The notes under the pieces: generated by a model | What the model saw: the letters and a program-made list of their open reading frames with translations, nothing else | Told to the model about the DNA's origin: nothing | Database searches by the model: none | Position numbers and translations under genes: made by a program | Source: Lysobacter dokdonensis DS-58 | GTDB taxonomy: Bacteria; Pseudomonadota; Gammaproteobacteria; Xanthomonadales; Xanthomonadaceae | Direction: 5' to 3' | Assembly: GCF_000770795.1 (NCBI RefSeq) | Contig: NZ_JRKJ01000008.1 | Location: 186,001-250,000 of the forward strand | Length of the DNA: 64,000 nt | In this document: piece by piece, positions 43,475-52,213 of the stretch | Position numbering within the stretch: position 1 is the first letter of the stretch | Layout: each line of letters begins with the position of its first letter

Positions 43475-44455
43475 TTAGAGCGTCGCGCACTGCTTGAAGC
43501 GCGGCGCCTGCTCGCTGTGTTCGGGCGGTTCGAGGTACACGCGGGCGGTGCGCAGCGTCGCGTAGCGCGTCAGCACGGTGCAGACGGCGTCGAAACGCTC
43601 GGTGGAGGTTTCGTCGACCTGCACCTGCAGCGTGGACTTCGTCGACCAGTTCGCGCGGTAGACGCCCGGCAGCGAGGACACGCGGCGCACGACTTCGGCG
43701 CGCTGCAGGTCTTCTTCCTCGGAGGTCATCGGCATCGCCGCCGCGCTCGCCGGTTGCTGCGGTGCGGTGGGCGCCGCGGCATCGGCTTTCGCGAGTTCGG
43801 GCGCGGCCGCGGCCGGGGTGGCGCGCATCGGCGAGGCGACCTGGGGGAGAGGCACCTCGTTGCCACCGAAGGTCGAACCGACCGCGACGCCGATCACCAG
43901 CGCCGCAGCCCACGAGATCCACACGAACATGCGCGCCCGCTTGCTGGCGTCCTTGCGCACGTCCTCGGCCAGGCTCTGTGGGAGCAGGGGCGCCACTTCG
44001 GGCCACAACGCGCCGCCATCGATGAGTTCGACGCGCGCCTCTTCGGCGGCCTTGCGGGCGTCGGGGTCGACCGAGCCGGGGGTGACGAGCAGCCCGCTGC
44101 GCGCGGCCTGGAACTTCATGGCGGCGACGAATTCGGACACCGATTGCTTCGACAACTTGTACGCCGAGCCGTGCTTGCAGCCCAGCAGGGCGCGTTCGCC
44201 GTTGCGCGTGAGCAGGAATTCTGTCTGCTGGCCGCGATCGGCTTCATCGTCGGGCGTGAGCACGTCGTAGCCGCGGTGCCGCATCGCATCGATCACGAAG
44301 TGCGAGAACTCACGCCAGCGCATCGCCGAGAGCGCGCGCACGCCGTTGAGGGCTTCGTCCTGGCGGCGGCGGATCGTCCAGAAGTAAATCGTGCCGAGCG
44401 CGCCGATGAGCGCGATGACGACGATGGCGACGACGATCGATGTCGCTGAAGGCAT
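43475..44455 (-). CDS. Membrane-anchored Mrr-like protein with altered catalytic site
   Basis: Encodes 326 residues from ATG 44455. Residues 7-27 form an N-terminal membrane helix. Residues about 40-150 match the restriction-endonuclease (Mrr_cat) fold: MRWREFSHFVIDAMRHRGYD, then FLLTRNGERALLGCKHGSA, SEFVAAMKFQAARSGLLVTP. The usual (E/Q)xK reads GCK here, so an acidic catalytic residue is missing. A second membrane helix (FVWISWAAALVIGVAVG, about 178-194) precedes a Pro/Ala linker and a C-terminal beta-alpha domain. It converges with the reductase gene, 3 bases apart. Nuclease activity is doubtful. Confidence 0.82.
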   Translation of the reverse strand: MPSATSIVVAIVVIALIGALGTIYFWTIRRRQDEALNGVRALSAMRWREFSHFVIDAMRHRGYDVLTPDDEADRGQQTEFLLTRNGERALLGCKHGSAYKLSKQSVSEFVAAMKFQAARSGLLVTPGSVDPDARKAAEEARVELIDGGALWPEVAPLLPQSLAEDVRKDASKRARMFVWISWAAALVIGVAVGSTFGGNEVPLPQVASPMRATPAAAAPELAKADAAAPTAPQQPASAAAMPMTSEEEDLQRAEVVRRVSSLPGVYRANWSTKSTLQVQVDETSTERFDAVCTVLTRYATLRTARVYLEPPEHSEQAPRFKQCATL

Positions 44456-44527
44456 GCAGGGTCTGCGAACGGCGGGGGGCGGCGCATCTTACGCCAGCGG
44501 CCGCTGTACGCCGTGTAACACAGGTGT

Positions 44528-44594
44528 AAAAAAAGCCCGCCAGTCCGAAACCGTCAGGGGAGGGGAGCGACGGAAACGCGTTGGACTGGCGGGC
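44528..44594 (-). terminator. Terminator with long stem after the phasin gene
   Basis: GCCCGCCAGTCC at 44535-44546 and GGACTGGCGGGC at 44583-44594 form a perfect 12-bp stem. Inside the loop CCGTC (44551-44555) pairs with GACGG (44569-44573). On the minus strand the stem is followed by seven T (44528-44534). It ends transcription 16 bases after the phasin stop. Confidence 0.88.
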
Positions 44595-44609
44595 GTAGCG
44601 GGTTGCGGG

Positions 44610-45143
44610 TCAGACGACGGCTTGCTTCTTGGTCGCCTTCTTGCGCGCGTGCTTGGCCGGCGCCCGGGCGGGCGCGGCGGAGGTGGTGGTACGGCGCGGA
44701 GAGACGCGGCGAAGCTCGGCAGTGAGCGCATCGACGCGATCGGCCAGCGCGCCGAGGTCTTCGCGATTGGGCACGCCGAGCTTGATCAGTGCGCGCTGGA
44801 CGCGATCTTCGAACACCTTCTCGAGGCGATCCCAGGTGTCGGCGGCGCGTTCGCGCGCCTGGCCGACGCGGTTCTCGACGGCGTCGCGCACGACATCGGC
44901 GCGATTGCCCGCGAGCTTGCGCGCGGTCTGCTCCAGGTTCAGCCCTTCCTTGACCAGGCCTTCGAACAGGCGCGTGCCTTCGACCTGCGCGCGCCCGAAG
45001 GCGCCGACGCCGGCGAGCCAGATCTGCTGCGCCGATTCGCTGAGGGACTTCGTGAGCCGTTCGGCCTGCGCCTGTTGCGAGGCGCTGGCGGCGGCCGACT
45101 TGCGGGCGGTCTTCTTGGCGGCGGTCTTCTTCAGCTTGGCCAT
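44610..45143 (-). CDS. Phasin-family granule-associated protein
   Basis: Encodes 177 residues from ATG 45143. The centre (SESAQQIWLAGVGAFGRAQV, EGTRLFEGLVKEG) is the signature of the polyhydroxyalkanoate granule-associated phasin family. Both ends are Lys/Ala/Thr-rich (KKTAAKKTARK and ARKKATKKQA), like the histone-H1-like tail of PhaF that binds DNA. It would coat lipid or PHA inclusions and may link them to the nucleoid. It is followed by a strong terminator. Confidence 0.92.
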   Translation of the reverse strand: MAKLKKTAAKKTARKSAAASASQQAQAERLTKSLSESAQQIWLAGVGAFGRAQVEGTRLFEGLVKEGLNLEQTARKLAGNRADVVRDAVENRVGQARERAADTWDRLEKVFEDRVQRALIKLGVPNREDLGALADRVDALTAELRRVSPRRTTTSAAPARAPAKHARKKATKKQAVV

Positions 45144-45217
45144 GGTGTGGCGTCCTTTGCGGGATTGCGACCCAGATTCCAGCGCAACGCTAGAGCATTC
45201 ACACCAAGGTGGCGGGC

Positions 45218-46450
45218 TCAGCGTTGCGTCGCGATGAAATGGTCCACCTCGTCCAGCGCCCGGCGCAGGCGCGCGGTGGTTTCCGTGGCGCGCGGGCGCT
45301 TCGGGAGGCCGTCGACGATCGAGCGGGTCGCATCGTTGACGACCTCCTCGCGCAGCGACAGGCCGTGGGCCCGGAGCACGGGTTCGAGTTCGGCCGCACG
45401 CGCGCGCAGGTCGTCGAGCGTGTTGCGGTAGGCCAGCTCGCACACGCGGCGTCGCGCGGCGAAGGAGAAGACGTTGGTGAAGAACAACTCGCCGTCGTCG
45501 CTGTTGGGTTCGAAGACGAGCTGGTCGATGTTCGGATAGGTCTGCGCGTAACGCTGCAGGCCGACCTGCATGCGCGATTGCAGCAGCGTGCGGAAGGTCT
45601 GCGAGAGCACGACGGGCAGGCCGCCTTCCGAGAGCCGCGAATCGATACCGTCGGGCGCGCGGCGCGCGACGTTGGCGTCGAAGGGCACCAGCGGATTGAT
45701 GCCGATCAGCAGGTCGACGCCTTTCTCCAGCAGCAGCGAGGCGTGCATCGTGCGGCGCAGCGCGCCGTCGACGAAATGCCGTCCGCGCACTTCGACCGGT
45801 GCATACAGGCCCGGTAACGCGGCGCTGGCCTGCACCGCGCGCGAGATCGGGATGTCGTCCCAATCGGTGTCGCCGAAACGCACGGCCTTGCCGCTGTCGA
45901 GCTCGACCGCCACGACGTACAGCGGCGCGGCCAGTTCGCGGAAATCGTTGCTGCGGCCGCGGCGCGTGAACACCTCGCGCAGGAAGCGCTCGATTTCCGT
46001 GCTGTCGAAGAAGCCCGTCGGCACCAGGCCGCCGAAGCGGTTGATCGCGTCCGACCAGCGCGAATCGCCGCGACGGAACACGATGTCGCGCCACCACTCC
46101 ATCGCCAGCTTCGGCGCACCGGCGGCGCGGCGCATGTACTCGATGAAGGCCGGGCGCAGGAAGGTTTCCGGGCGGAACTGCACGTCGTCGCTGTCGCCGG
46201 TGATGAAGATCCGGCACATCTCGGCCGTGTCCATGCGGTTGGCCAGGCCCGCGGCGAGGAATGCGCCGGAGCTCACGCCGACGTAGCAATCCAGGCGCGT
46301 CAGGTCGAGGCCGTCGATGGCCTCGTCCATCGCGCGCAGGGCGCCGAGTTCGTACATGCCGCCGATGGGGCCGCCGCCCGCGACGGCCAGGCCGATCTTG
46401 GGAGGGCGGGGAAGCGAAGGGCGGTCGCGCGCCGTATGGAGGGAAAGCAT
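45218..46450 (-). CDS. Patatin-like phospholipase
   Basis: Encodes 410 residues from ATG 46450. The N-terminal oxyanion motif GGGPIGG is followed by the nucleophile elbow GVSSG (Ser near residue 60) and the second catalytic residue in VDGALR. A long helical C-terminus follows. There is no signal peptide, so it is probably cytosolic. Placement beside phasin genes suggests action on storage lipid or granule surface lipid, which is inference. The start is divergent from the gene at 46501. Confidence 0.92.
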   Translation of the reverse strand: MLSLHTARDRPSLPRPPKIGLAVAGGGPIGGMYELGALRAMDEAIDGLDLTRLDCYVGVSSGAFLAAGLANRMDTAEMCRIFITGDSDDVQFRPETFLRPAFIEYMRRAAGAPKLAMEWWRDIVFRRGDSRWSDAINRFGGLVPTGFFDSTEIERFLREVFTRRGRSNDFRELAAPLYVVAVELDSGKAVRFGDTDWDDIPISRAVQASAALPGLYAPVEVRGRHFVDGALRRTMHASLLLEKGVDLLIGINPLVPFDANVARRAPDGIDSRLSEGGLPVVLSQTFRTLLQSRMQVGLQRYAQTYPNIDQLVFEPNSDDGELFFTNVFSFAARRRVCELAYRNTLDDLRARAAELEPVLRAHGLSLREEVVNDATRSIVDGLPKRPRATETTARLRRALDEVDHFIATQR

Positions 46451-46500
46451 CGGGCGAGTGTAGCGGCGGCCGCCGTGAAAAAAGCTCTTATGCTTCCCGG

Positions 46501-47217
46501 ATGTCGCGCCACGCCGACCTCGTCCACCGCCTGCAGCGCCGCTTGGCGTGCCACCAGGCGTTGCACGACCCGGCGCGCGAGCCGCGCAACGGGCTGCGCT
46601 GGCTGCCGGAGGTGCGGCGCTGGCAGGCCGCGCGGCTGGAGCGCAGCTTCCGGCGCTTCCTCGACGACCCGCGCCGCGCCGCCGCCGCGCGTTTCTTCCT
46701 GACCGATGTCTACGGCGACCACGACTTCACCCGGCGCGACGCCGACATCGCCCGCGTGTTGCCCACGATGCAGCGCCTGCTGCCCAGCGCCTTGCTCTCG
46801 ACCGTGGGCGACGGTATCGCGCTCGGCGCGCTGACCCATGCGCTGGATCTGCGGATGGCACAGGCGCTCGGTGCGATCTCGCCCAACGGGCGGCGCCTGG
46901 ACGATGCGCGCTATTCGGACGCCTATCGGCACGTGGGCCTGCCGCGCCTGCGGGACCGGCAGATCGACCTGATCCGCGATGTCGGCCTCGGCCTGGGCGG
47001 CGCGTTGCGCATGCCGGGGATCACGCCATTGCTCAAGCTCTCGCGCGGCCCGGCGCATGCGGCGGGGCTGTCGGAGTTGCAGGGGTTCCTCGAACGCGGC
47101 GTGGCCGCATTCAAACAGCTCGGCGATGCCGATGCGTTCCTCGCGGAAATCCAGCGCGGCGAGCGGGAGATCGCGACGCGGTTGCGGGCCGGCGCGGCCG
47201 ACCCGTTCGGCGTTTAG
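46501..47217 (+). CDS. Conserved hypothetical protein
   Basis: Encodes 238 residues from ATG 46501. It is Arg-rich and helical, with a conserved-looking AARFFLTDVYGDHDFTRRDA segment (about 60-80) followed by RVLPTMQRLLPSALLSTV. I recall this FFL-x-(D/E)-x-YG-x-x-DF-x-x-RD layout from unnamed gammaproteobacterial proteins. There is no signal peptide or membrane helix. Its 3' end lies 4 bases from the end of the convergent PHA_gran_rgn gene. Confidence 0.8.
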   Translation: MSRHADLVHRLQRRLACHQALHDPAREPRNGLRWLPEVRRWQAARLERSFRRFLDDPRRAAAARFFLTDVYGDHDFTRRDADIARVLPTMQRLLPSALLSTVGDGIALGALTHALDLRMAQALGAISPNGRRLDDARYSDAYRHVGLPRLRDRQIDLIRDVGLGLGGALRMPGITPLLKLSRGPAHAAGLSELQGFLERGVAAFKQLGDADAFLAEIQRGEREIATRLRAGAADPFGV

Positions 47218-47221
47218 CCGG

Positions 47222-47497
47222 TCAGGCGAACTTTTCGTCGAGCACGCGGCGGATCTGCTCTTCGATCTGCCCCTTCATCATCGACAGCATGAACCCGAGC
47301 TGCGCGGTGACGTGCAGCGCGTCCTTTTCCAGCGCGATGTGCCCGTCCACGCCGGAGCGGGTGAAGTGCAGCGTGTCGCCTTCCCAGCGCGACTGCATGT
47401 CGAAGCGTTCATCGAGCTTGGCCGCGACTTCCTCGAGCGACTTGCGCGCCTTGGCCATCGGCTGGGAATGCGGGTGGCGGATATCGATTTTCGACAT
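47222..47497 (-). CDS. PHA granule-region protein (PHA_gran_rgn family)
   Basis: Encodes 91 residues from ATG 47497. The sequence MSKIDIRHPHSQPMAKARKS, then DMQSRWEGDTLHFTRSGVDG and LGFMLSMMKGQIEEQIRRVL is the polyhydroxyalkanoic acid system family (PF09650). Members occur with PHA or storage-granule genes but have no defined enzymatic role. With the phasin nearby it supports inclusion-body biology in this region. Confidence 0.88.
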   Translation of the reverse strand: MSKIDIRHPHSQPMAKARKSLEEVAAKLDERFDMQSRWEGDTLHFTRSGVDGHIALEKDALHVTAQLGFMLSMMKGQIEEQIRRVLDEKFA

Positions 47498-47549
47498 GGG
47501 TGCGTTGGGCCTGCGGACTTTCCTGCATTGTCTGCTAGATTGCCGCGCG

Positions 47550-48362
47550 GTGGATACCTTGCGATTGCGCTTTCCCGATTCCAACCAGCCCGACGCCGGC
47601 ATCGGCCCGGGGCTGCACGGCATCGGCCGCTCGGCCGATGGCGCGCTCGCGCTCGTGCCCGAGGGCGGACGCATGCTCGCGCAGTTGTGCGTCGACCGCC
47701 GCGGCACGTGGCTCAAGCTCACGGACGGCGCACGCACCGTCCATGTCAACGGCCGCCCGGTGAAGCACATGGCGATGTTGCGCATCGGCGATGCGATCTA
47801 CATCGACGGCCGGCAGGCGCTGCTGCTCGGGGTGCCGCGCGAACGCGACCCGTTGCCCGCGCCGGGCGGCGAGGGCGGTGATGCGCGCGTGCTGTTGCGC
47901 GGCGTCGGCGGCCAGTACCACGGGCGCAGCTTCACGCTGGACCGGCCGCGCCTGGTGGGCCGCGGCGTGGAATGCGACATCCGCATCGACGACCCCGCCT
48001 TCCCCGAACGCCATGCGCGCATCGACGTGCAGCAGGGCCAAGTCGTGCTGCGCGGCATCAACGGCGCCGAGCCCAGCCAGGTCAACGGCGAGCCAGCGCG
48101 CGAAGCGGTGCTGCGCACGGGCGACCAGATCGTGTTCGACGCGCACCATCGTTTCGTCGTTGAATCACCGGGGCGCCCGTCGCTGGTGCACGATGCGATG
48201 GCCCCGCCGTTGCCCGACGACATCGACCTCGAACATTCCGACGCGCCGCTGCGCTCCCCGCGCCCGGCGCGCAACGCACGCCGCCTGCCGTGGCTGCTGC
48301 TCGCCGCCGTACTGCTGGCGGCCGCGCTCAGCGCGATCTTGCTGTTCGGTACGCCCGGATAG
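47550..48362 (+). CDS. FHA-domain protein with C-terminal membrane helix
   Basis: Encodes 270 residues from GTG 47550. Residues about 5-90 form a first, degenerate FHA-like unit. Residues about 115-205 form a better FHA domain (LVGRGVECDIRIDDPAFPER, HARI, then VNGEPAREAVLRTGDQIVFD), although the Ser that usually contacts phosphothreonine is replaced. A hydrophobic helix (LPWLLLAAVLLAAALSAILL) near the C-terminus anchors it in the inner membrane. No kinase or phosphatase gene is adjacent. Confidence 0.85.
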   Translation: MDTLRLRFPDSNQPDAGIGPGLHGIGRSADGALALVPEGGRMLAQLCVDRRGTWLKLTDGARTVHVNGRPVKHMAMLRIGDAIYIDGRQALLLGVPRERDPLPAPGGEGGDARVLLRGVGGQYHGRSFTLDRPRLVGRGVECDIRIDDPAFPERHARIDVQQGQVVLRGINGAEPSQVNGEPAREAVLRTGDQIVFDAHHRFVVESPGRPSLVHDAMAPPLPDDIDLEHSDAPLRSPRPARNARRLPWLLLAAVLLAAALSAILLFGTPG

Positions 48363-48933
48363 CGCGCCAACCGAGCAACACCGCGAGGATGGCCGCGTAC
48401 AACGCCGGCTCACGGATGTCGGACTTCACCAGCCACCAGAAGTGCAGCACGGCGAGCACGCCGATCGCATACACGAGCTTGTGCAGGCGCGCCCAGTTGC
48501 GGCCCAGGCGCTTGATCCAGCCCTTCGTCGAGGTGATCGCCAGCGGCACCAGCAGCAGCCATGCGGTGAACCCGACCGTGATGTACGGGCGCTTGGCGAT
48601 CTCGGCGAAGATCGTCGTCCAGTAGCCGCGCAAGTCGAGCACCAGGTACGCGCTGAAGTGCAGGGTCGCGTAGAAGAACGCGTACAGCCCGAGCATCCGG
48701 CGGAAGCGGATGAGCACCGTCTGGTTGGTCAGCTGCCGCAACGGCGTGATCGCCAGCGCCAGCATCAGGAAGCGCAGCGCCCACAGGCCGAGGAAATGTT
48801 CGATCTCGGCGACGGGGTCCGCGCCCAGGCCGTTGCCGGTGAGCGCGACTTCGCGGATCTTCAGGCCGATCCACACCGCGGGCAGCAGGGCGAGTGCATG
48901 CACGACGCCCTTGGCGATCGCGACCGCCTTCAA
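48328..48933 (-). CDS. msrQ: MsrQ, heme-binding membrane subunit of the MsrPQ system
   Basis: Encodes 201 residues. The TTG at 48933 is chosen because AGGAA (48940-48944) is 6 bases away; GTG 48939 is an alternative. The stop of msrP overlaps this start region by a few bases. Hydrophobic segments follow the six-helix plan of the ferric-reductase-like family, with His in ATLHFSAYLVLD, LHKLVYAIGVLA and VLHFWWLVKSD as heme ligands. MsrQ passes quinol electrons to MsrP for repair of oxidised methionine in periplasmic proteins. Confidence 0.92.
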   Translation of the reverse strand: MKAVAIAKGVVHALALLPAVWIGLKIREVALTGNGLGADPVAEIEHFLGLWALRFLMLALAITPLRQLTNQTVLIRFRRMLGLYAFFYATLHFSAYLVLDLRGYWTTIFAEIAKRPYITVGFTAWLLLVPLAITSTKGWIKRLGRNWARLHKLVYAIGVLAVLHFWWLVKSDIREPALYAAILAVLLGWRAIRAYRTARSR

Positions 48934-49901
48934 AACCACTTCCTGAGATCCATCCCCGCGTACATCGACGCGACCTGCGGTCCGTAGCCGTTGAAGGGCT
49001 TGGTCGGAATTCGGTCGGCGAACAGCTTGCTCGCCGTGCCCGCGATGCGGCGCTCGGTCTTCTGGCTCCAGCGCGGATGGTCGACCGCCGGATTGACGTT
49101 GGAGAAGAACCCGTACTCGTCGGGCTGCATGGCATGCCACGCGGTCTCCGGCATCTTCTCGACGAACTCGATGCGCACGATCGACTTGATGCTCTTGAAC
49201 CCGTACTTCCACGGCACGACCAGCCGCAACGGCGCGCCGTTCTGCTGCGGCAACGGTTTGCCGTACAGGCCGGTGGCGAGCAAAGCCAGCGGGTTCATGG
49301 CTTCATCGATGCGCAGGCCCTCGCGATACGGCCAATCGAGGATCGGCGAACGGATGCCCGGCATCTGCGCGGGGTCGCCGAGGGTGACGAAGGCGACGTA
49401 TTTCGCCTTCGACGTCGGCTGGAAGCGCTTGAGCACGGAGGCGAGCGGCACGCCCAGCCACGGGATCACCATCGACCAGCCTTCGACGCATCGCAGCCGG
49501 TACACTCGCTCTTCGGGCTTGAGTCCCTTCAGCAGATCATCGAAGGACACCGTACCGGGCTTTTCGCATTGCCCATCCACGATCACGCGCCACGGCCTGG
49601 TGCGCAGCGTCTTGCGCGCCTGCGACGGGTCGGCCTTGCCGCTGCCGAACTCGTAGAAGTTGTTGTACGAGGTCACGTCTTCGTAACGCGTCAGCTCCTC
49701 GGTGGTGCGGAAGCCCGACTTCGCCTGCTCGGGCGTGATCGCGACTTTCGAGGGTGGAGGCGGCGGCGCGGCTTCGCTGCAACCGGCCAGCGCGAGCGCG
49801 GGCGTCGCGGCGAAGGCGGCGAGCAGCCGGCGGCGGTCGGCGTACACCGCTTCGTCGGTGATTTCGGACGCTGGAATGCGCAGGGCATCGCGCAGGGACA
49901 T
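48930..49901 (-). CDS. msrP: MsrP, periplasmic molybdopterin methionine sulfoxide reductase
   Basis: Encodes 323 residues from ATG 49901. The N-terminus carries a twin-arginine-like motif (RRRLLAAFAATPALALAGCS). The oxidoreductase molybdopterin domain follows, with Cys near residue 137 in RLRCVEGWSMVIPWLGVPL as Mo ligand, and LRLVVPWKYGFKSIKSIVRI. Length is close to E. coli YedY/MsrP. It overlaps msrQ, forming the usual msrP-msrQ operon, and is divergent from serC. Confidence 0.95.
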   Translation of the reverse strand: MSLRDALRIPASEITDEAVYADRRRLLAAFAATPALALAGCSEAAPPPPPSKVAITPEQAKSGFRTTEELTRYEDVTSYNNFYEFGSGKADPSQARKTLRTRPWRVIVDGQCEKPGTVSFDDLLKGLKPEERVYRLRCVEGWSMVIPWLGVPLASVLKRFQPTSKAKYVAFVTLGDPAQMPGIRSPILDWPYREGLRIDEAMNPLALLATGLYGKPLPQQNGAPLRLVVPWKYGFKSIKSIVRIEFVEKMPETAWHAMQPDEYGFFSNVNPAVDHPRWSQKTERRIAGTASKLFADRIPTKPFNGYGPQVASMYAGMDLRKWF

Positions 49902-50028
49902 GGCCGGCTTCCTCGGGGTCGATGGAATCAGTTACGCCTGAAAGCGTCGAGCGGATGCGAATGGCCGAGTGTCCGCTCGAATTTCGGTGTTGCATACTGC
50001 CGGCAACCCACATAGCGACGAGTCTTCG

Positions 50029-51114
50029 ATGCCACGCGCCTGGAACTTCAGTGCCGGTCCCGCCACGCTCCCCGAACCGGTGCTGCGCACGGCGCAATCG
50101 GAAATGCTGGAATGGCGCGATGCGGGTGCGTCGATCGTCGAAATCAGCCATCGCGGCCCGGAATTCATGGAAGTGGCCGCCGCTGCCGAAAGCGCACTGC
50201 GCACGCTACTGTCGGTGCCCACCGATTACGCGGTGCTGTTCACCCAGGGCGGCGCCACCACGCAGCAGGCGCTCATCCCGCTGAACTTCGCAGCCCCCGG
50301 CCAACCGGCCGACTACGTCATCACCGGCCACTGGGGCAAGACGGCGATGAAGCAGGCGCAGCCGGTGATCGCCACGCACGTGGCCGCCACCAGCGAAGCC
50401 GACAATTACCGCTCGATCCCCGCCCGCGACACCTGGCAATTCGCGGCCGATTCGGCCTACGTGCACATCACGGCGAACGAGACCATCCACGGCGTCGAGT
50501 TCCGCGACATCCCCGACACCGGCGACATCCCGTTGATCGCCGACTTCAGTTCCTCGATCGCGAGCGAGCCGCTGGATATCTCGAAGTTCGGCATCGTCTA
50601 TGCCGGCGCGCAGAAGAACCTCGGGCCGGTGGGCATCAGCGTCGCCATCGTGCGCCGCGACCTGCTGGAACGCGCCGGCCAGCCGCGCGCCGACATCTTC
50701 GACTATCGCTCGCAGCTCAAGGCGGAGTCGATGCTCAACACGCCGCCGACGTGGAACTGGTACATGCTGGGCCTCAACGTGCAATGGATGCTCGACGAAG
50801 GCGGCGTGGCCGAGTTCGCTCGTCGCAACGCGCGCAAGGCCGCGCTGCTGTATTCGGCCATCGACGGCTCCGGCGGTTTCTACCGCAACGAGGTGCAGCC
50901 GGCGGTGCGCTCGCGCATGAACGTGCCGTTCTTCCTGCGCGACGAAGCATTGGAAAAGGCGTTCCTCGCCGAATCGAAGGCGGCCGGATTGCTGGCATTG
51001 AAGGGACATCGTGCGGTGGGTGGCATGCGCGCGTCGATCTACAACGCCATGCCGGAGGCCGGCGTGCAGGCGCTGGCGGATTTCATGCAGGACTTCGCGA
51101 CCCGAAATGGCTGA
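50029..51114 (+). CDS. serC: Phosphoserine aminotransferase
   Basis: Encodes 361 residues from ATG 50029. It begins [16 protein letters not shown], the SerC entry motif, has GGATTQ and the PLP-binding Lys in [12 protein letters not shown] (near residue 196). It converts 3-phosphohydroxypyruvate to phosphoserine and also acts in pyridoxal phosphate synthesis. The stop overlaps the pheA start by 8 bases, so the two are translationally coupled. Confidence 0.97.
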   Translation: MPRAWNFSAGPATLPEPVLRTAQSEMLEWRDAGASIVEISHRGPEFMEVAAAAESALRTLLSVPTDYAVLFTQGGATTQQALIPLNFAAPGQPADYVITGHWGKTAMKQAQPVIATHVAATSEADNYRSIPARDTWQFAADSAYVHITANETIHGVEFRDIPDTGDIPLIADFSSSIASEPLDISKFGIVYAGAQKNLGPVGISVAIVRRDLLERAGQPRADIFDYRSQLKAESMLNTPPTWNWYMLGLNVQWMLDEGGVAEFARRNARKAALLYSAIDGSGGFYRNEVQPAVRSRMNVPFFLRDEALEKAFLAESKAAGLLALKGHRAVGGMRASIYNAMPEAGVQALADFMQDFATRNG

Positions 51115-52213
51115 CAACACGCCCCACGACGCAGCGCCGCTGGACCTGGCGAAAGTCCGCGAGCAGATCGACGGCATCGACCGCAAGATCCAGGCGCTGA
51201 TCGCCGAGCGCGCGCAGTTCGCGCGGCAAGTGGGCAAGGCGAAGGGCAAGCTCGCGGCGGCGGTCGATTACTACCGCCCCGAGCGCGAAGCGATGGTGTT
51301 GCGCGGTGTCGTGGACCGCAACGACGGCCCGCTGGCCGACGACGTCCTGGTGCGCCTGTTCCGCGAAATCATGTCGGCGTGCCTGGCGCAGCAGGAGCCG
51401 TTGAAGATCGGTTATCTCGGGCCGGAAGGCACGTTTTCGCAGCAGGCGGTGCAGAAGCATTTCGGGCACTCGGCGAAGGGCTTGCCGCTGGCGAGCGTCG
51501 AAGAGGTGTTCGATGAAGTCGCGGCGGGCCACGCGGATTTCGGCGTGGTGCCGGTGGAGAACTCGGGGCAGGGCACGATCCAGTCGACGCTCGACCTGTT
51601 CCTCACCTCGCCGCTGAAGATCTGCGGCGAAGTCGAACTGCGCGTGCACCAATATCTGCTGTCGCGCACGGGCCACATCGAAGACATCGAGCGCGTGTAT
51701 TCGCACCCGCTGTCGCTCGCCCAATGCCGTTCGTGGTTGCGCCAGCATGCACCGAATGCGGAAAAGCTGCCGGTGGCGAGCAACGCCGAAGCCGCCCGAC
51801 GCGCGCGCAACGCGGACGATGCGGCGGCCATCGCCGGCGAGAACGCGGCGCACGTTTATGGCCTGAAGATCGTCGCCGGCCCCATCGAGGACCGCCCCGA
51901 CAACACCACGCGCTTCCTCGTCATCGGCCGCAACATGTTCCCGCCCTCGGGCAACGACCGCACCTCGCTGATGGTGTTCGTCCGCGACCAGCCGGGCGCG
52001 CTGTTCCGCGTGCTCGAACCCTTGTCGCGCCGCGGCGTCAGCATGAACCGAATCGAGTCGCGCCCCGCGCACACGGGGTTGTGGCAGTACGCGTTCTTCA
52101 TCGACGTCGGCGGCCACGTGGACGAAGCGCCATTGAAGGACGTGCTGGAGGACCTGGCCGACTTCGCGGAGGACGTCACCGTGCTCGGGTCGTATCCGGT
52201 GGCGGTGCCGTGA
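51107..52213 (+). CDS. pheA: Bifunctional chorismate mutase/prephenate dehydratase (P-protein)
   Basis: Encodes 368 residues from ATG 51107. Residues about 10-95 are the AroQ chorismate mutase ([20 protein letters not shown]). Residues about 98-280 are prephenate dehydratase ([35 protein letters not shown]). Residues about 285-365 are an ACT domain ([29 protein letters not shown]) for phenylalanine feedback. It makes phenylpyruvate from chorismate and is embedded between serC and hisC. Confidence 0.97.
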   Translation: MADNTPHDAAPLDLAKVREQIDGIDRKIQALIAERAQFARQVGKAKGKLAAAVDYYRPEREAMVLRGVVDRNDGPLADDVLVRLFREIMSACLAQQEPLKIGYLGPEGTFSQQAVQKHFGHSAKGLPLASVEEVFDEVAAGHADFGVVPVENSGQGTIQSTLDLFLTSPLKICGEVELRVHQYLLSRTGHIEDIERVYSHPLSLAQCRSWLRQHAPNAEKLPVASNAEAARRARNADDAAAIAGENAAHVYGLKIVAGPIEDRPDNTTRFLVIGRNMFPPSGNDRTSLMVFVRDQPGALFRVLEPLSRRGVSMNRIESRPAHTGLWQYAFFIDVGGHVDEAPLKDVLEDLADFAEDVTVLGSYPVAVP

